From: GCA-002726655 sp046582185
GTDB taxonomy: Bacteria > Pseudomonadota > Gammaproteobacteria > Pseudomonadales > Azotimanducaceae
Direction of reading: 5' to 3'
DNA: 64,000 nt
Assembly (NCBI GenBank): GCA_046582185.1
Contig: JAYGEX010000025.1
Location: 62,001 to 126,000 of the forward strand
Shown here piece after piece: positions 36,606 through 46,493 of the stretch. How positions within the stretch are numbered: the first letter of the stretch is position 1; each line of letters begins with the position of its first letter. Made by a program: the position numbers and the translations under genes. Below the pieces are notes generated by a model. The model worked only from the letters and a program-made list of their open reading frames with translations, was not told the origin of the DNA and made no database searches.

Positions 36606-37054
36606 CTAATACGCCCCTTGATCCGACTGTCGTGATTCACTGATTCATGCCCAGTGATAATAATCGCGGCGTAAGCTGCCTTGAATGAGAATCTGTTCAT
36701 TGCTGCCACCGTTGATGTCTTTTAAATCATTCCTCTTTCATCAGCTCCGGGACATGGACCGACGGGTTCTTGCCCGTAAATAAAATCTGCCTGTGCTCGT
36801 GCGCGAATCCAATACTCCTTCGTAAGTGAGTGTTTTATATATAGCCATAATACGATACCGCAGATGTTGTTCGAATATGCCACTCTCTGGACAGGAACTG
36901 ACTACCTCGAAGTTGAGCTAGCTTACGCATGTTAACTACTATTAAACATACATTTAATATACAAAGTTGTGATTCTATAAATCTACAAAATCTATACTTT
37001 TTCGGGTATTCAGGTTATTTTTAGACCGCTTCATTACCCCCATGGATTGTTATC
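36606..37054. other. Intergenic region upstream of the DUF1631 locus
   Basis: The 449 bases between divergent sixA and the DUF1631 remnant hold no gene that I can support. The right third is AT-rich, with TATACT-like elements near 36993, and probably carries the promoter of the downstream gene, but no well-spaced -35 is seen. Confidence 0.4.
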
Positions 37055-39446
37055 GTGTCCGATATTGTTGAGAAAATCCAAAAAACCAGCGTCCGATCGT
37101 TAAATACGATGGTTCAGCAAACCCTTGAGGAAGTCGAGCGACAAATCGTGGATCAGATTGGTGGATTTCTGGCCTTGAGCGAGAAACGGGACGAAATCCT
37201 TGGGTCGTTCATTTCAAATATGAATGAGCACTTCGATAAGCTTTTAGACAAACCGATCACCAAGGAAGAAGCAATCTTCGGCTACGAGAACCTATCCCTG
37301 ATCATGGAGGAAGATCTCGAAGTACTGGTGACACTCGAAGGTATGATCAACGCTTCCCGTAATGAACACCTGCCGAACTTCATCAGTTTTAATACACGAC
37401 TGAATTCAGTATTCCCGCGTAAACGAATCGACGAAACTATAAATCCTCTCGATCCTGCGCAAATTTCCAGCGCCTTTCAGGACTCGCTTCGATCTATCGG
37501 CATGGATGCCCAGAACATGCTAACTGTTTATCGCGCCTTTAATAATCTTGTGTTGAAAAATCTGCAAGAGATTCTGCACGAAGCAAACAAGATCTTGATT
37601 GATAACGGTGTGATTCCAGATTTGGGTATGGAAAGTCCAAGGCAAAAAGAGAAGTCGAATGTCAGATCGAGCCGCAGGCGCGAACAGATAAGCGCATTCG
37701 GCACCGTGGAAGAGGAAGAATACGAAGAGCCCGATGATAGGCCAGAACTATTTCCGATGATGCAGAATTTACTTCACGGCGATGCCGCTCCATCCGTCGC
37801 AAATCCTGATCAGAGCCTTATTCCACCCGGTGGCGGCACCATCCTGCCATCCACTGAGCAAGCGGGGGCGTTGAAATTCCAGAGGGACATGTGGTTGCTC
37901 CCATCGAACAGGTCCAGCAACATATATGGTTCCTGCCGCAATGATTCCCCGTGGCGCGAACGACCAGAATTTGCAAACCGGTGTTATGCAGCCCTTCCAG
38001 CCTGGTAAGGATCAGCAGGTTCAGATGGTCGACCAGGCAAAACTGATGGAAATCCTGAGTAATGTTCAAAAATCGCTGGATGTCAATCCATCGTCAGGAG
38101 ACTCCTAATCAAACAAGAAGGTCATTCCCACCAACCTTGAGGAAGTGAGCAGGGTTGATATATCTGAATCCCTTGGAGCGATGCTGACGGAGAATCAGAA
38201 AGAGGACGGCGTCGTTAACGCCATTGATCGCCAGTCATCAGATGTTATTAATCTCGTCACCCTTCTTTATGAAGCCATCTGGGATGATGAATCTGTTCCT
38301 ATTCCCATCAAGGAATTTATTGGGCGCACTCAAATTACCATTATCAATGGTTGCCCTCTCTGACAATACATTCTTTAATCGCGACAACCATCCTGCCAGG
38401 GTAATCCTGAATGAATTCGCCGTGGCAGGCATCGGCTGGACCGAAGTGGAAAAACTTGAGGAAGATCCCCTCTATAAAAAATCCAGGAACTGGTTGAGAA
38501 AATCCTGTCTGATTACGAAGAGGATATCTCCTTCTTCGATGAGCTAATAAAGGATTTCAGAACTTTTAAGGCGAAGGAAGCAGCCAAGACGCGCCAGCTG
38601 AAACAATCGATACTAAAAGCGAACGAACGTAAGGAACGTCTGGACGATATCCATGAGCTGGTCACCCAGAAAATTGAGGAGCGAATTCTTGGCAGAGATC
38701 TGAACCCATTTGTTCGGGGCCTTCTCGAAAACCCCTTCCATAAATTTATGGTTCTGCTTGTACTAAAAGAAGGCCCCGGCAGCAATGCATGGAAGCAGGC
38801 AATCAATACCATTGATGTTCTACTGTGGCGCATTCAGGCACACGAACAGAGCGGCGATCATGACAGGCTGGAAACCGTAAACCCGAGATTGCTTAACAAT
38901 CTGAGAAAAGCATTCAGGATCGCCTCGCTTGAAGAAGACACCATTAATAAACTGGTTACCAAACTGAAAAAGGTTCAGGACGAATCATTTGCTCTTGGTC
39001 AGGCTAAGGAGCAGGAAGCACAAACGCAAGAGCGGGAAACAGATCAGCAAGAGTCAGAAACCACAGAGGCAAGTTCGGAAACAGGGATCCATGACGTCGA
39101 CTTCGTAAAGCCTGATGACGACGAAGATGATGCAGCATACCTTGAGCAAGTGGAAAGCATGACCGTGGGTGTCTGGGTAGAGTTTGTCGGCGAAGATGAA
39201 CAAAATACCCGTTGTAAACTGACCGCAAAAATCAATGCGATCGACAAATTTATCTTCGTCAATCGTCAGGAAGTAAAGGTTGTCGAAAAAACAACCGGAG
39301 GACTCGCCAAAGAACTAAAGGACGGAACGGTTCGTATCATTAGCGACGGATTGTTATTCAGCCGGGCGCTGGAGTCCGTAATCGGAAACCTTCGTGACAG
39401 CCAGCACGTCCAGCGGACCGGTAGCGCCTATCAGCCTACAGCATAA
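37055..39446 (+). pseudogene. DUF1631 family gene with several frame breaks
   Basis: The locus spans about 797 codons, the usual DUF1631 length, but no single frame covers it. The first frame (37055) reads a DUF1631 N-terminus (TLEEVERQIVDQIGGFLALS) and loses frame near 37890-37925. The next frame meets a TAA at 38106-38108, and similarity continues after it in the same frame (KKVIPTNLEEV). Frame shifts again occur near 38335 and at an A6 run (38476-38481). The last frame runs to 39446 with a PilZ-like C-terminal segment (GVWVEFVGEDEQ, INAIDKFIFVNRQ). The family is linked to cell-surface and c-di-GMP-associated functions, but its role is not established. Either a true pseudogene or clustered assembly errors. 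Confidence 0.82.
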
Positions 39447-39507
39447 GAACCGGTCGGTGCACTCAATCACACTTCTTATCCTCACGCCGTTGGCCAGGTA
39501 TAGCGAA

Positions 39508-41439
39508 CTACTGGCTTGAAAGTTCCAACAGCAGCTTGTTCAAGCGCTTGACGTAACTTGCAGGCTCTTCCAACTGACCGCCTTCGGCGAGCATCGCCTG
39601 GTCAAAGATAACTTTAGTTAAATCGTCAAACCTGTCTACGTCCGGCTCATCATTGAGCTTTATAACCAGAGGGTGTTCCGGGTTGATTTCAAACACACGT
39701 TTCGCACCTGGAACTTCCTGGCCGGCAGATTCAAGGATGCGCCGCATTTGCATGCCCATTTCATCATCATTAACGACAAGGCATGCAGGGGAGTCAGTCA
39801 GGCGATTAGTAATTCGAACTTCCTCCACCTTGTCGCCCAATAATTCCTTGATCTTCTTGATGAGGCCTTTGAATTCCTTTGCAACCTTCTTCTGTTCTTT
39901 CTTCTCTTGCTTATCGTCAAGGTCTCCCAAATCCAGCGAGCCTTTTGCGACATCCTGAAACTGTTTGCCATCAAATTCCATCAAATGACTCATAAGCCAT
40001 TCATCAATTCTGTCATATAGAACCAGGACTTCTATTTCCTTCTTCTTGAACACTTCAAGGTGAGGACTGTTGATCGCGGTGTGATAATTCTCTGCGGCAA
40101 CGTAGTAGATCTTGTCCTGGCTCTCCTTCATTCGCCCCACATAATCTTCCAATGACTGGTCTTGTGTTTCAGCATCAATGTGCGTGGTCGCAAAACGCAA
40201 GAGTTTTGAGATTTTCTCCTTGTTGGTGAAGTCCTCTGCAGGTCCTTCCTTTAATACTTGTCCGAACTCTCCCCAAAAGGCCTGGTAATTTTCAGCATCC
40301 TTCTTGGCCATTTTTCCCAACATGTCCAGGGTGCGCTTCGTCAGTGCATTGCGCATCGACTCTATCGCCGGATCCTTTTGCAGCAACTCTCTGGATACGT
40401 TTAATGATAAGTCGTTGGAATCAACGATACCTTTGACAAATCGGAGGTATAGCGGCAGAAACTGCTCTGCTTCATCCATGATAAAGACCCGCTGTACATA
40501 CAACTTGAGTCCCCTTGGAGTTTCCCGTTGCCACATATCAAATGGCGCCTTGGATGGGATGTAAATAAGGCTCGTATAATCTAGCTTTCCTTCAACCTTG
40601 TTGTGACTCCAGGTCATAGGATCCTGAAAGTCGTGAGAGATGTGCTTATAGAATTCCTTATACTCGTCATCCTCAACTTCACTTCTTGAGCGAGTCCACA
40701 GTGCCTTCGCCGTATTGATTACTTCATACTGAACTTCAGTACTCTCATCAGAACCATCAGCCTCATCAGAATCATCATCGCCACCAATTTCTTCTTTAAT
40801 CATCTTCACTGGTACGGAAACGTGATCGGCATATTTTTTGACGATGCTCTTCAGTCTCCAGCTATCAAGAAATTCTTCTTCTTCGCTCTTAAGAAACAAA
40901 GTGACGGAGGTACCGCGAGTCGTTTTTTCGATGGTCTCCACCTCAAAATCGGCTTCTCCCGAAGAGACCCAGCGCACTCCTGTGGAGGAATCACAACCTG
41001 CCGCCCTGCTTTCAACGGATACTTTGTCTGCCACAATAAACGTTGAGTAAAAGCCAACGCCAAACTGACCAATTAGCTGCGCATCCTTTTGCTGATCACC
41101 CGTCAATGCATCAAGGAACTGAGCGGTTCCGGACTTGGCGATCGTACCAAGATGTGAGACCACATCTTCCCGGCTCATACCAATACCGTTATCGCTGATC
41201 GTGATTGTTTTGGCTTCCTTATCAACATCAATTGTAATATTGAAATTATTGCTGTCGCCAAGCAGTTCAGGCTTCGACAAGCTTTCAAAGCGTAATTTGT
41301 CTATGGCATCTGAGGCATTCGATATTAGCTCTCTCAAGAATATCTCCTTGTTGGAGTAGAGAGAGTTGATCATCAATTGCAATAGCTGTTTGGCTTCTGA
41401 TTGAAAGCCTAACGTTTCTTTCTTTGCTTCTACTGTCAT
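39508..41439 (-). CDS. htpG: Chaperone protein HtpG (Hsp90)
   Basis: The bacterial Hsp90, a dimeric ATP-dependent chaperone in the cytoplasm. The 643-residue length is normal. The GHKL ATPase motifs are visible: LRELISNASDAIDKLR (catalytic Glu and Asn), DNGIGMSRED, and GQFGVGFYSTF. The middle domain has PRGLKLYVQRVFIMD and LSLNVSRELLQ, and the C-terminal dimerisation domain follows. It converges on the broken DUF1631 gene. Confidence 0.97.
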   Translation of the reverse strand: MTVEAKKETLGFQSEAKQLLQLMINSLYSNKEIFLRELISNASDAIDKLRFESLSKPELLGDSNNFNITIDVDKEAKTITISDNGIGMSREDVVSHLGTIAKSGTAQFLDALTGDQQKDAQLIGQFGVGFYSTFIVADKVSVESRAAGCDSSTGVRWVSSGEADFEVETIEKTTRGTSVTLFLKSEEEEFLDSWRLKSIVKKYADHVSVPVKMIKEEIGGDDDSDEADGSDESTEVQYEVINTAKALWTRSRSEVEDDEYKEFYKHISHDFQDPMTWSHNKVEGKLDYTSLIYIPSKAPFDMWQRETPRGLKLYVQRVFIMDEAEQFLPLYLRFVKGIVDSNDLSLNVSRELLQKDPAIESMRNALTKRTLDMLGKMAKKDAENYQAFWGEFGQVLKEGPAEDFTNKEKISKLLRFATTHIDAETQDQSLEDYVGRMKESQDKIYYVAAENYHTAINSPHLEVFKKKEIEVLVLYDRIDEWLMSHLMEFDGKQFQDVAKGSLDLGDLDDKQEKKEQKKVAKEFKGLIKKIKELLGDKVEEVRITNRLTDSPACLVVNDDEMGMQMRRILESAGQEVPGAKRVFEINPEHPLVIKLNDEPDVDRFDDLTKVIFDQAMLAEGGQLEEPASYVKRLNKLLLELSSQ

Positions 41440-41581
41440 GGAAGTTTTCTATCCTTACGCTTGTACTGGTCTATTCATTGAAGATATCCAAACCAGGTCA
41501 TCTGTTAAATATCCGATTTCTAGGAAAATGGGGTCATCGCCATTGAATTCAACCCCTATCATTCAAAAGAGGGGATATAAA

Positions 41582-41608
41582 AAAAGGCGATTGAGATCAT
41601 CGCCTTTT
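41582..41608 (-). terminator. Terminator of the sdh-suc operon
   Basis: AAAAGGCGAT (41582-41591) and ATCGCCTTTT (41599-41608) form a 10-bp stem with a 7-base loop. Read on the minus strand it lies just past the sucD stop and is followed by a run of seven T. A strong rho-independent terminator ending the TCA operon. Confidence 0.85.
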
Positions 41609-41639
41609 ATCTAAACTCGCCTCGGAAAAGGCCGCGCTG

Positions 41640-42512
41640 TCACCAGCCGGTGACTTCTTTCAAGGTATTGCCAATTTCGGCCAGGCTTTTAACCGTGTGC
41701 ACGCCAGCGGCTTCGAGGGCTGCAAACTTCTCATCCGCAGTGCCTTTTCCACCGGCAATTATGGCACCAGCATGACCCATTCGTTTGCCAGCCGGAGCGG
41801 TAACACCCGCGATATAACCGACCACGGGCTTTGTGACATTTTCCTTGATATATGCTGCAGCTTCTTCCTCTGTCGTACCACCAATTTCACCTACCATGAC
41901 GATGGCTTCAGTATCCGGGTCTTCCTGAAAGAGGCTCAGGATGTCGATGAAATTGCTGCCGGGAATTGGGTCGCCGCCGATACCAACGCAAGTGCTCTGT
42001 CCAAAGCCAAGATCTGTAGTTTGCTTAACAGCTTCATAAGTCAAGGTACCGGATCGGGATACAATGCCCACACGTCCCGGGAGATGAATATCGCCGGGCA
42101 TTATGCCGATTTTACAGCCGCCCGGTGTGATGACGCCTGGACAATTAGGCCCAATCAAGCGGATGCCCCGGCTATCAAGGCTCGCTTTAACAGCCAACAT
42201 ATCAAGGGTTGGCAGTCCTTCAGTGATACATACGATGAGTTTGATGCCAGCAGCAGCGGCTTCCAATATTCCATCCTTGGCGAATGGCGCAGGCACATAA
42301 ATGACAGAGGCATCTGCACCGGTTTCTTCCACTGCTTCCCGTACCGTATTAAATACCGGGAGCCCTAAATGTGACTGCCCGCCCTTGCCTGGTGTTACAC
42401 CACCAACCATTTGAGTGCCATAGGCAATCGCCTGTTCGGAATGTAATGTACCTTGTGAGCCCGTAAAACCCTGACAAATAACCTTTGTCGATTTATCAAT
42501 TAATACACTCAT
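41640..42512 (-). CDS. sucD: Succinyl-CoA synthetase alpha subunit
   Basis: SucD with SucC converts succinyl-CoA to succinate with ATP or GTP formation. The 290-residue protein has the CoA-binding QGFTGSQGTLHS start, GPNCPGVITPG, and the phospho-His loop GHAGAIIAGGKGT. It overlaps the sucC stop by four bases (ATGA), so the two are coupled. It is the last gene of the operon. Confidence 0.97.
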   Translation of the reverse strand: MSVLIDKSTKVICQGFTGSQGTLHSEQAIAYGTQMVGGVTPGKGGQSHLGLPVFNTVREAVEETGADASVIYVPAPFAKDGILEAAAAGIKLIVCITEGLPTLDMLAVKASLDSRGIRLIGPNCPGVITPGGCKIGIMPGDIHLPGRVGIVSRSGTLTYEAVKQTTDLGFGQSTCVGIGGDPIPGSNFIDILSLFQEDPDTEAIVMVGEIGGTTEEEAAAYIKENVTKPVVGYIAGVTAPAGKRMGHAGAIIAGGKGTADEKFAALEAAGVHTVKSLAEIGNTLKEVTGW

Positions 42513-43678
42513 GCCGCACCTCCAGCTGCCTTGACTGCCTGCTCTACGGCATCCGTTAAACTTGTTGCGGCGATAATATCTACGCCACTTTCAGAAAGTG
42601 CCTTGACGCCAAGGTCTGCATTATTTCCTTCAAAACGTACCACAACCGGCACGCTTACACCGACATCCTTAACCGCGCCAATAATCCCCTCAGCAATAAT
42701 GTCGCAGCGGACAATACCGCCGAAAATATTGATCAAGACCGCTTTTACCGCGCTATCGGATAGAATAATTTTAAACGCTTCACTGACGGCTTCCTTTGTT
42801 GCTCCGCCGCCAACATCAAGGAAATTGGCTGGCTGACCACCGTGTAGTTTCACCAGGTCCATGGTGCCCATGGCTAAACCGGCACCGTTGACCATACAGC
42901 CAATGCTGCCTTCCAGGGCAACGTAGTTAAGGCCGAATTTAGAGGCCTGCTCTTCTCTTTCATCTTCCTGGCTGGTATCCCTCATTGCAGCCAGCCTTTT
43001 CTGACGATAAAGCGCATTGCCGTCAATAGTTACTTTGGCATCTAGGCAATGAATGTCTCCAGCAGCTGTGACCACCAGAGGATTTATTTCCAGCAAGGCC
43101 AGATCACACTCTTCAAACATCGTGGCTAAGGTTACAAAAACATTGGCGAATTGGTTAACCTGCTTGCCTTCAAGGCCCAGTTGAAATGCAATGTCGCGCC
43201 CCTGATAGGCAGAAGCACCTACCGCAGGGTCAATTTCAGCCTTCAGGATTTTTTCAGGTGTTTCCTCAGCAACCTTCTCGATCTCAACACCGCCTTCTGT
43301 AGAGGCCATAAAGGTGATTCGACGGCTGGACCTGTCAATAACAGCGCCAAGGTAAAGTTCTCGATCAATATCAACACACTCTTCAACGAAGATCTTGCTA
43401 ACAGGCTGACCATGCTCATCGGTTTGAAAGGTAACGAGATTAGTACCGATATGCTGGTCTGCAAAGGCCCTGATCTCATCATGACTGGATACCAGTTTTA
43501 CGCCGCCCGCCTTGCCGCGACCGCCAGCATGCACCTGAACTTTGACCACCCATCGATCTCCTCCCAATTCCTTGGCGGCTTCAACAGCTTCATCGGCCGT
43601 ATCGACAGCAATGCCTTTTGAGACAGGCAATCCATATTCGGCAAAAATCTGTTTTGCCTGATATTCATGAAGATTCAT
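42509..43678 (-). CDS. sucC: Succinyl-CoA synthetase beta subunit
   Basis: 389 residues, ATP-grasp type. MNLHEYQAKQIFAEYGLP is the classic start. KVQVHAGGRGKAGGVKL is the nucleotide-binding region, and FLDVGGGATKEAV and NIFGGIVRCD form the CoA and subunit contact loops. It pairs with SucD immediately downstream, and lpd is 85 bases upstream. Confidence 0.97.
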   Translation of the reverse strand: MNLHEYQAKQIFAEYGLPVSKGIAVDTADEAVEAAKELGGDRWVVKVQVHAGGRGKAGGVKLVSSHDEIRAFADQHIGTNLVTFQTDEHGQPVSKIFVEECVDIDRELYLGAVIDRSSRRITFMASTEGGVEIEKVAEETPEKILKAEIDPAVGASAYQGRDIAFQLGLEGKQVNQFANVFVTLATMFEECDLALLEINPLVVTAAGDIHCLDAKVTIDGNALYRQKRLAAMRDTSQEDEREEQASKFGLNYVALEGSIGCMVNGAGLAMGTMDLVKLHGGQPANFLDVGGGATKEAVSEAFKIILSDSAVKAVLINIFGGIVRCDIIAEGIIGAVKDVGVSVPVVVRFEGNNADLGVKALSESGVDIIAATSLTDAVEQAVKAAGGAA

Positions 43679-43763
43679 AACTTCGGGTTCCTTAACGCTT
43701 TAATGTAGTCATTGATAATAGTTAATTGATATTGGTAGAACGAGCGTAAAAAAAGGCTCCGGT

Positions 43764-45203
43764 CTATTTTTTTCGTTTCCGATTGGCAACATGAATGGCA
43801 TGGCCAGACACAGCAAGTGCTGCCTCGTGCAATCCTTCAGACAGAGTAGGATGGGCAAACATGGTCAGCCCCAGATCCTCAGCACTGGCACCAAACTCCA
43901 TGGCAATGACAGCTTCGGCGATCAACTCCGAAACATGTGCACCAATCATATGTACGCCCAGAATTCGGTCGGTATCTTCATCGGCAATCACCTTGATGGA
44001 GCCAATTGTATCGTTACTCGCCATGGCCCTGCCACTAACCGCCATTGGAAAGCTGCCTACCTTAAATTTGTCGCCGCTGGACTTTAGCTCCTGCTCTGTC
44101 TTGCCCACCCATGCAATTTCAGGATTTGTGTAAACGACAGAGGGAACACAATCATAATTCACCATCGGCTTTTTACCAGCGATACGCTCTGCCACCATGA
44201 TTCCTTCTTCCATGCCTTTGTGCGCAAGCATCGGGCCGCGCACAACGTCGCCCACGGCGTACACGCCAGGCGCATTGGTCGTGCAAAGATCATTCACGAA
44301 GATAAATCCTCTCTCATCCAGTGTGACGCCACTATCTGCTGCCAGGAGTTCTTCCGTGTAGGGATTTCGGCCGACGGCTACGATCAATTTATCGAAGGTC
44401 TCGGTCTTGTCACCTTGCGAATCCGAGTATGAAACAACGATCTTCTTACCCTTGATCTCACTTCCTGTGACCCGGGTTCCCAGGCGAATATCCATCCCCT
44501 GCTTCCTAAATTGCTTCAGGGCTTCCTTGGCAATCTTCGCATCAACCATTGGCAGGAATTCATCTAAGGCCTCCAGCACAACCAGCTCTGAGCCAAGGCG
44601 ATTCCAGACACTGCCGAGCTCAAGCCCGATCACACCAGCCCCGATTACACCCAATTTCTTGGGTACGGCCTCGAGATCGAGGGCGCCGGTGGAGTCCGTG
44701 ATAAAGCCTTCTGTAATCGGGCAAGGTGGTATTTCGACAGGCACTGAACCGGTCGCGATAATAATATGATCAGCTATTAAGGTCTGTTGATCACCATTGT
44801 GCGCCGTAAATTCTATGGAACGAGCCGCATGTAACTTTGCACTGCCTTCAAATGTTGTTACGCCGTTTGTCTTAAGAAGCCCTGCCACCCCTTTGGTCAG
44901 GTTCCCCACGATCGTATTTTTTCTGGCAATCATGGTTGGAACATCCATCTTTATGCCTTTTGCAACGATACCTATCTCTGCAAATTTATTCTTCGCCTCT
45001 TCATACTTGTGGGAAGCATCCAACAAAGCTTTTGAGGGGATACAGCCTACATTCAGGCAGGTACCACCATATGCTGCTTTTCCATCACTATCCAGCCACT
45101 TTTCAATGCACGCCGTATTCAGGCCTAGCTGCGCCGCTCTAATAGCTGCATGGTATCCAGCTGGCCCGGCACCTATCACAATGACATCAAACTTATTCGA
45201 CAT
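43764..45203 (-). CDS. lpd: Dihydrolipoyl dehydrogenase
   Basis: The E3 flavoprotein that reoxidises dihydrolipoamide in the 2-oxoglutarate dehydrogenase complex and passes electrons to NAD. The 479-residue protein has the FAD loop GAGPAGYHAA, the redox disulfide in GGTCLNVGCIPSK, the NAD loop GAGVIGLELG, and the catalytic His-Glu pair in AHPTLSEGLHEA. It is placed between sucB and sucC, as in pseudomonads, and may also serve other 2-oxoacid complexes. Confidence 0.97.
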   Translation of the reverse strand: MSNKFDVIVIGAGPAGYHAAIRAAQLGLNTACIEKWLDSDGKAAYGGTCLNVGCIPSKALLDASHKYEEAKNKFAEIGIVAKGIKMDVPTMIARKNTIVGNLTKGVAGLLKTNGVTTFEGSAKLHAARSIEFTAHNGDQQTLIADHIIIATGSVPVEIPPCPITEGFITDSTGALDLEAVPKKLGVIGAGVIGLELGSVWNRLGSELVVLEALDEFLPMVDAKIAKEALKQFRKQGMDIRLGTRVTGSEIKGKKIVVSYSDSQGDKTETFDKLIVAVGRNPYTEELLAADSGVTLDERGFIFVNDLCTTNAPGVYAVGDVVRGPMLAHKGMEEGIMVAERIAGKKPMVNYDCVPSVVYTNPEIAWVGKTEQELKSSGDKFKVGSFPMAVSGRAMASNDTIGSIKVIADEDTDRILGVHMIGAHVSELIAEAVIAMEFGASAEDLGLTMFAHPTLSEGLHEAALAVSGHAIHVANRKRKK

Positions 45204-45244
45204 GTGTTTATCCTTTATAAATCGTTCTGCAAGATACGGTACTG

Positions 45245-46456
45245 CTAAATATCGAGTAAAATTCGGGCAGGCTCTTCAAGAAAATCCTTGATCGTCACCA
45301 AAAATCTGACCGCTTCCTGGCCATCGATAATTCGGTGATCGTAAGACAGCGCGAGATACATCATGGGTCGAATCTGTACCTCGCCGTTGATGGCCATGGG
45401 TCTTTCCTGAATTTTATGCATGCCTAATATGCCGGTCTGGGGCGGATTCAAAATAGGCGTGGATAAGAGCGAGCCAAAGACACCGCCATTTGAAATGGTG
45501 AAGGTACCGCCAGTCATATCATCGATGGATAATTTTCCATCTCTTGCCTTCAAGCCATATTCTCTTACCTGATCTTCCAGTTCTGCGAGGGTGAGGCTAT
45601 CTGCCTCCCGAATGACCGGAACCACCAGACCACGAGGCGATCCAACGGCAACTCCGATATCCTGATATCCGTGATAGACAATGTCATTGCCATCGATTGA
45701 CGCATTCACTGCAGGAAATCGCTTTAAGGCTTCGACGCAGGCTCGCACAAAAAATGACATGAAACCAAGCCGCGTACCATTATGAGCCTTGGCAAAATCA
45801 TCTTTGTATCGGGCACGCAAATCCATTATTGCCTGCATATCCACTTCATTAAATGTCGTGAGCATGGCCGCGGTTTGCTGGGCTTCAACGAGTCTTCGCG
45901 CAATACTCGCTCTCAGGCGAGTCATAGGAACCCGGCGCTCCACTCTTTCGCCGGCAACAGGCGCCTCAGGACTTGATAATTGTACCGATGGCTTGGATGT
46001 TGCGGGTGCCTGAGTCTCAACGGCAGCCACCGCTTTTAATATATCTTCCTTGGTGACTCTGCCGCCTTTACCGGAGCCGGTGATATTAGTGACATCAATC
46101 TGATTCTCGGCTGCCATCTTCCGCGCCGCAGGACTTGCAATGTTCTCTGACACGGCCTCTGCTACAGGCTGCCCCTCTGCAGGCGCGTCGCCCTTGTCTG
46201 CCTTTCCAGCCACTGCAACAGTGCCGGTTTCTAATTGCGCAAGCACTTCTTCAGCAAGAACTGTTTCACCTTCAGATTTGAAAATGTTAGTCACAGTACC
46301 GTCGGTAGGTGCAACAACTTCCAATACTACCTTGTCGGTTTCTATATCAACCAGGACCTGATCACGGATAACCGTTTCGCCAACCTCTACATGCCAGGCG
46401 GCAATCTCACCATCGGCGATTGATTCGGGAAATTCAGGGGCTTTTATTTCTATCAT
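45245..46456 (-). CDS. sucB: Dihydrolipoyllysine succinyltransferase (E2 of OGDH)
   Basis: 403 residues. The lipoyl domain is at 1-75 with DIETDKVVLEV (lipoylated Lys). A Pro/Ala/Glu-rich linker leads to the peripheral subunit-binding domain (SPAARKMAAENQIDVTNITG), and then the acyltransferase catalytic domain ends with the catalytic His in ALSYDHRIIDGQEAV. It follows sucA by 37 bases. It forms the core of the 2-oxoglutarate dehydrogenase complex. Confidence 0.97.
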   Translation of the reverse strand: MIEIKAPEFPESIADGEIAAWHVEVGETVIRDQVLVDIETDKVVLEVVAPTDGTVTNIFKSEGETVLAEEVLAQLETGTVAVAGKADKGDAPAEGQPVAEAVSENIASPAARKMAAENQIDVTNITGSGKGGRVTKEDILKAVAAVETQAPATSKPSVQLSSPEAPVAGERVERRVPMTRLRASIARRLVEAQQTAAMLTTFNEVDMQAIMDLRARYKDDFAKAHNGTRLGFMSFFVRACVEALKRFPAVNASIDGNDIVYHGYQDIGVAVGSPRGLVVPVIREADSLTLAELEDQVREYGLKARDGKLSIDDMTGGTFTISNGGVFGSLLSTPILNPPQTGILGMHKIQERPMAINGEVQIRPMMYLALSYDHRIIDGQEAVRFLVTIKDFLEEPARILLDI

Positions 46457-46493
46457 TATTCTTCCTTTAAGGAGTTCTCTCCTCTACCAACTA

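Noticed and set aside
37055..39446. Programmed frameshifting in the DUF1631 gene
   Set aside because: Three separate shifts plus a TAA stop in one gene, without a common slippery signal, are better explained by decay or sequence error.
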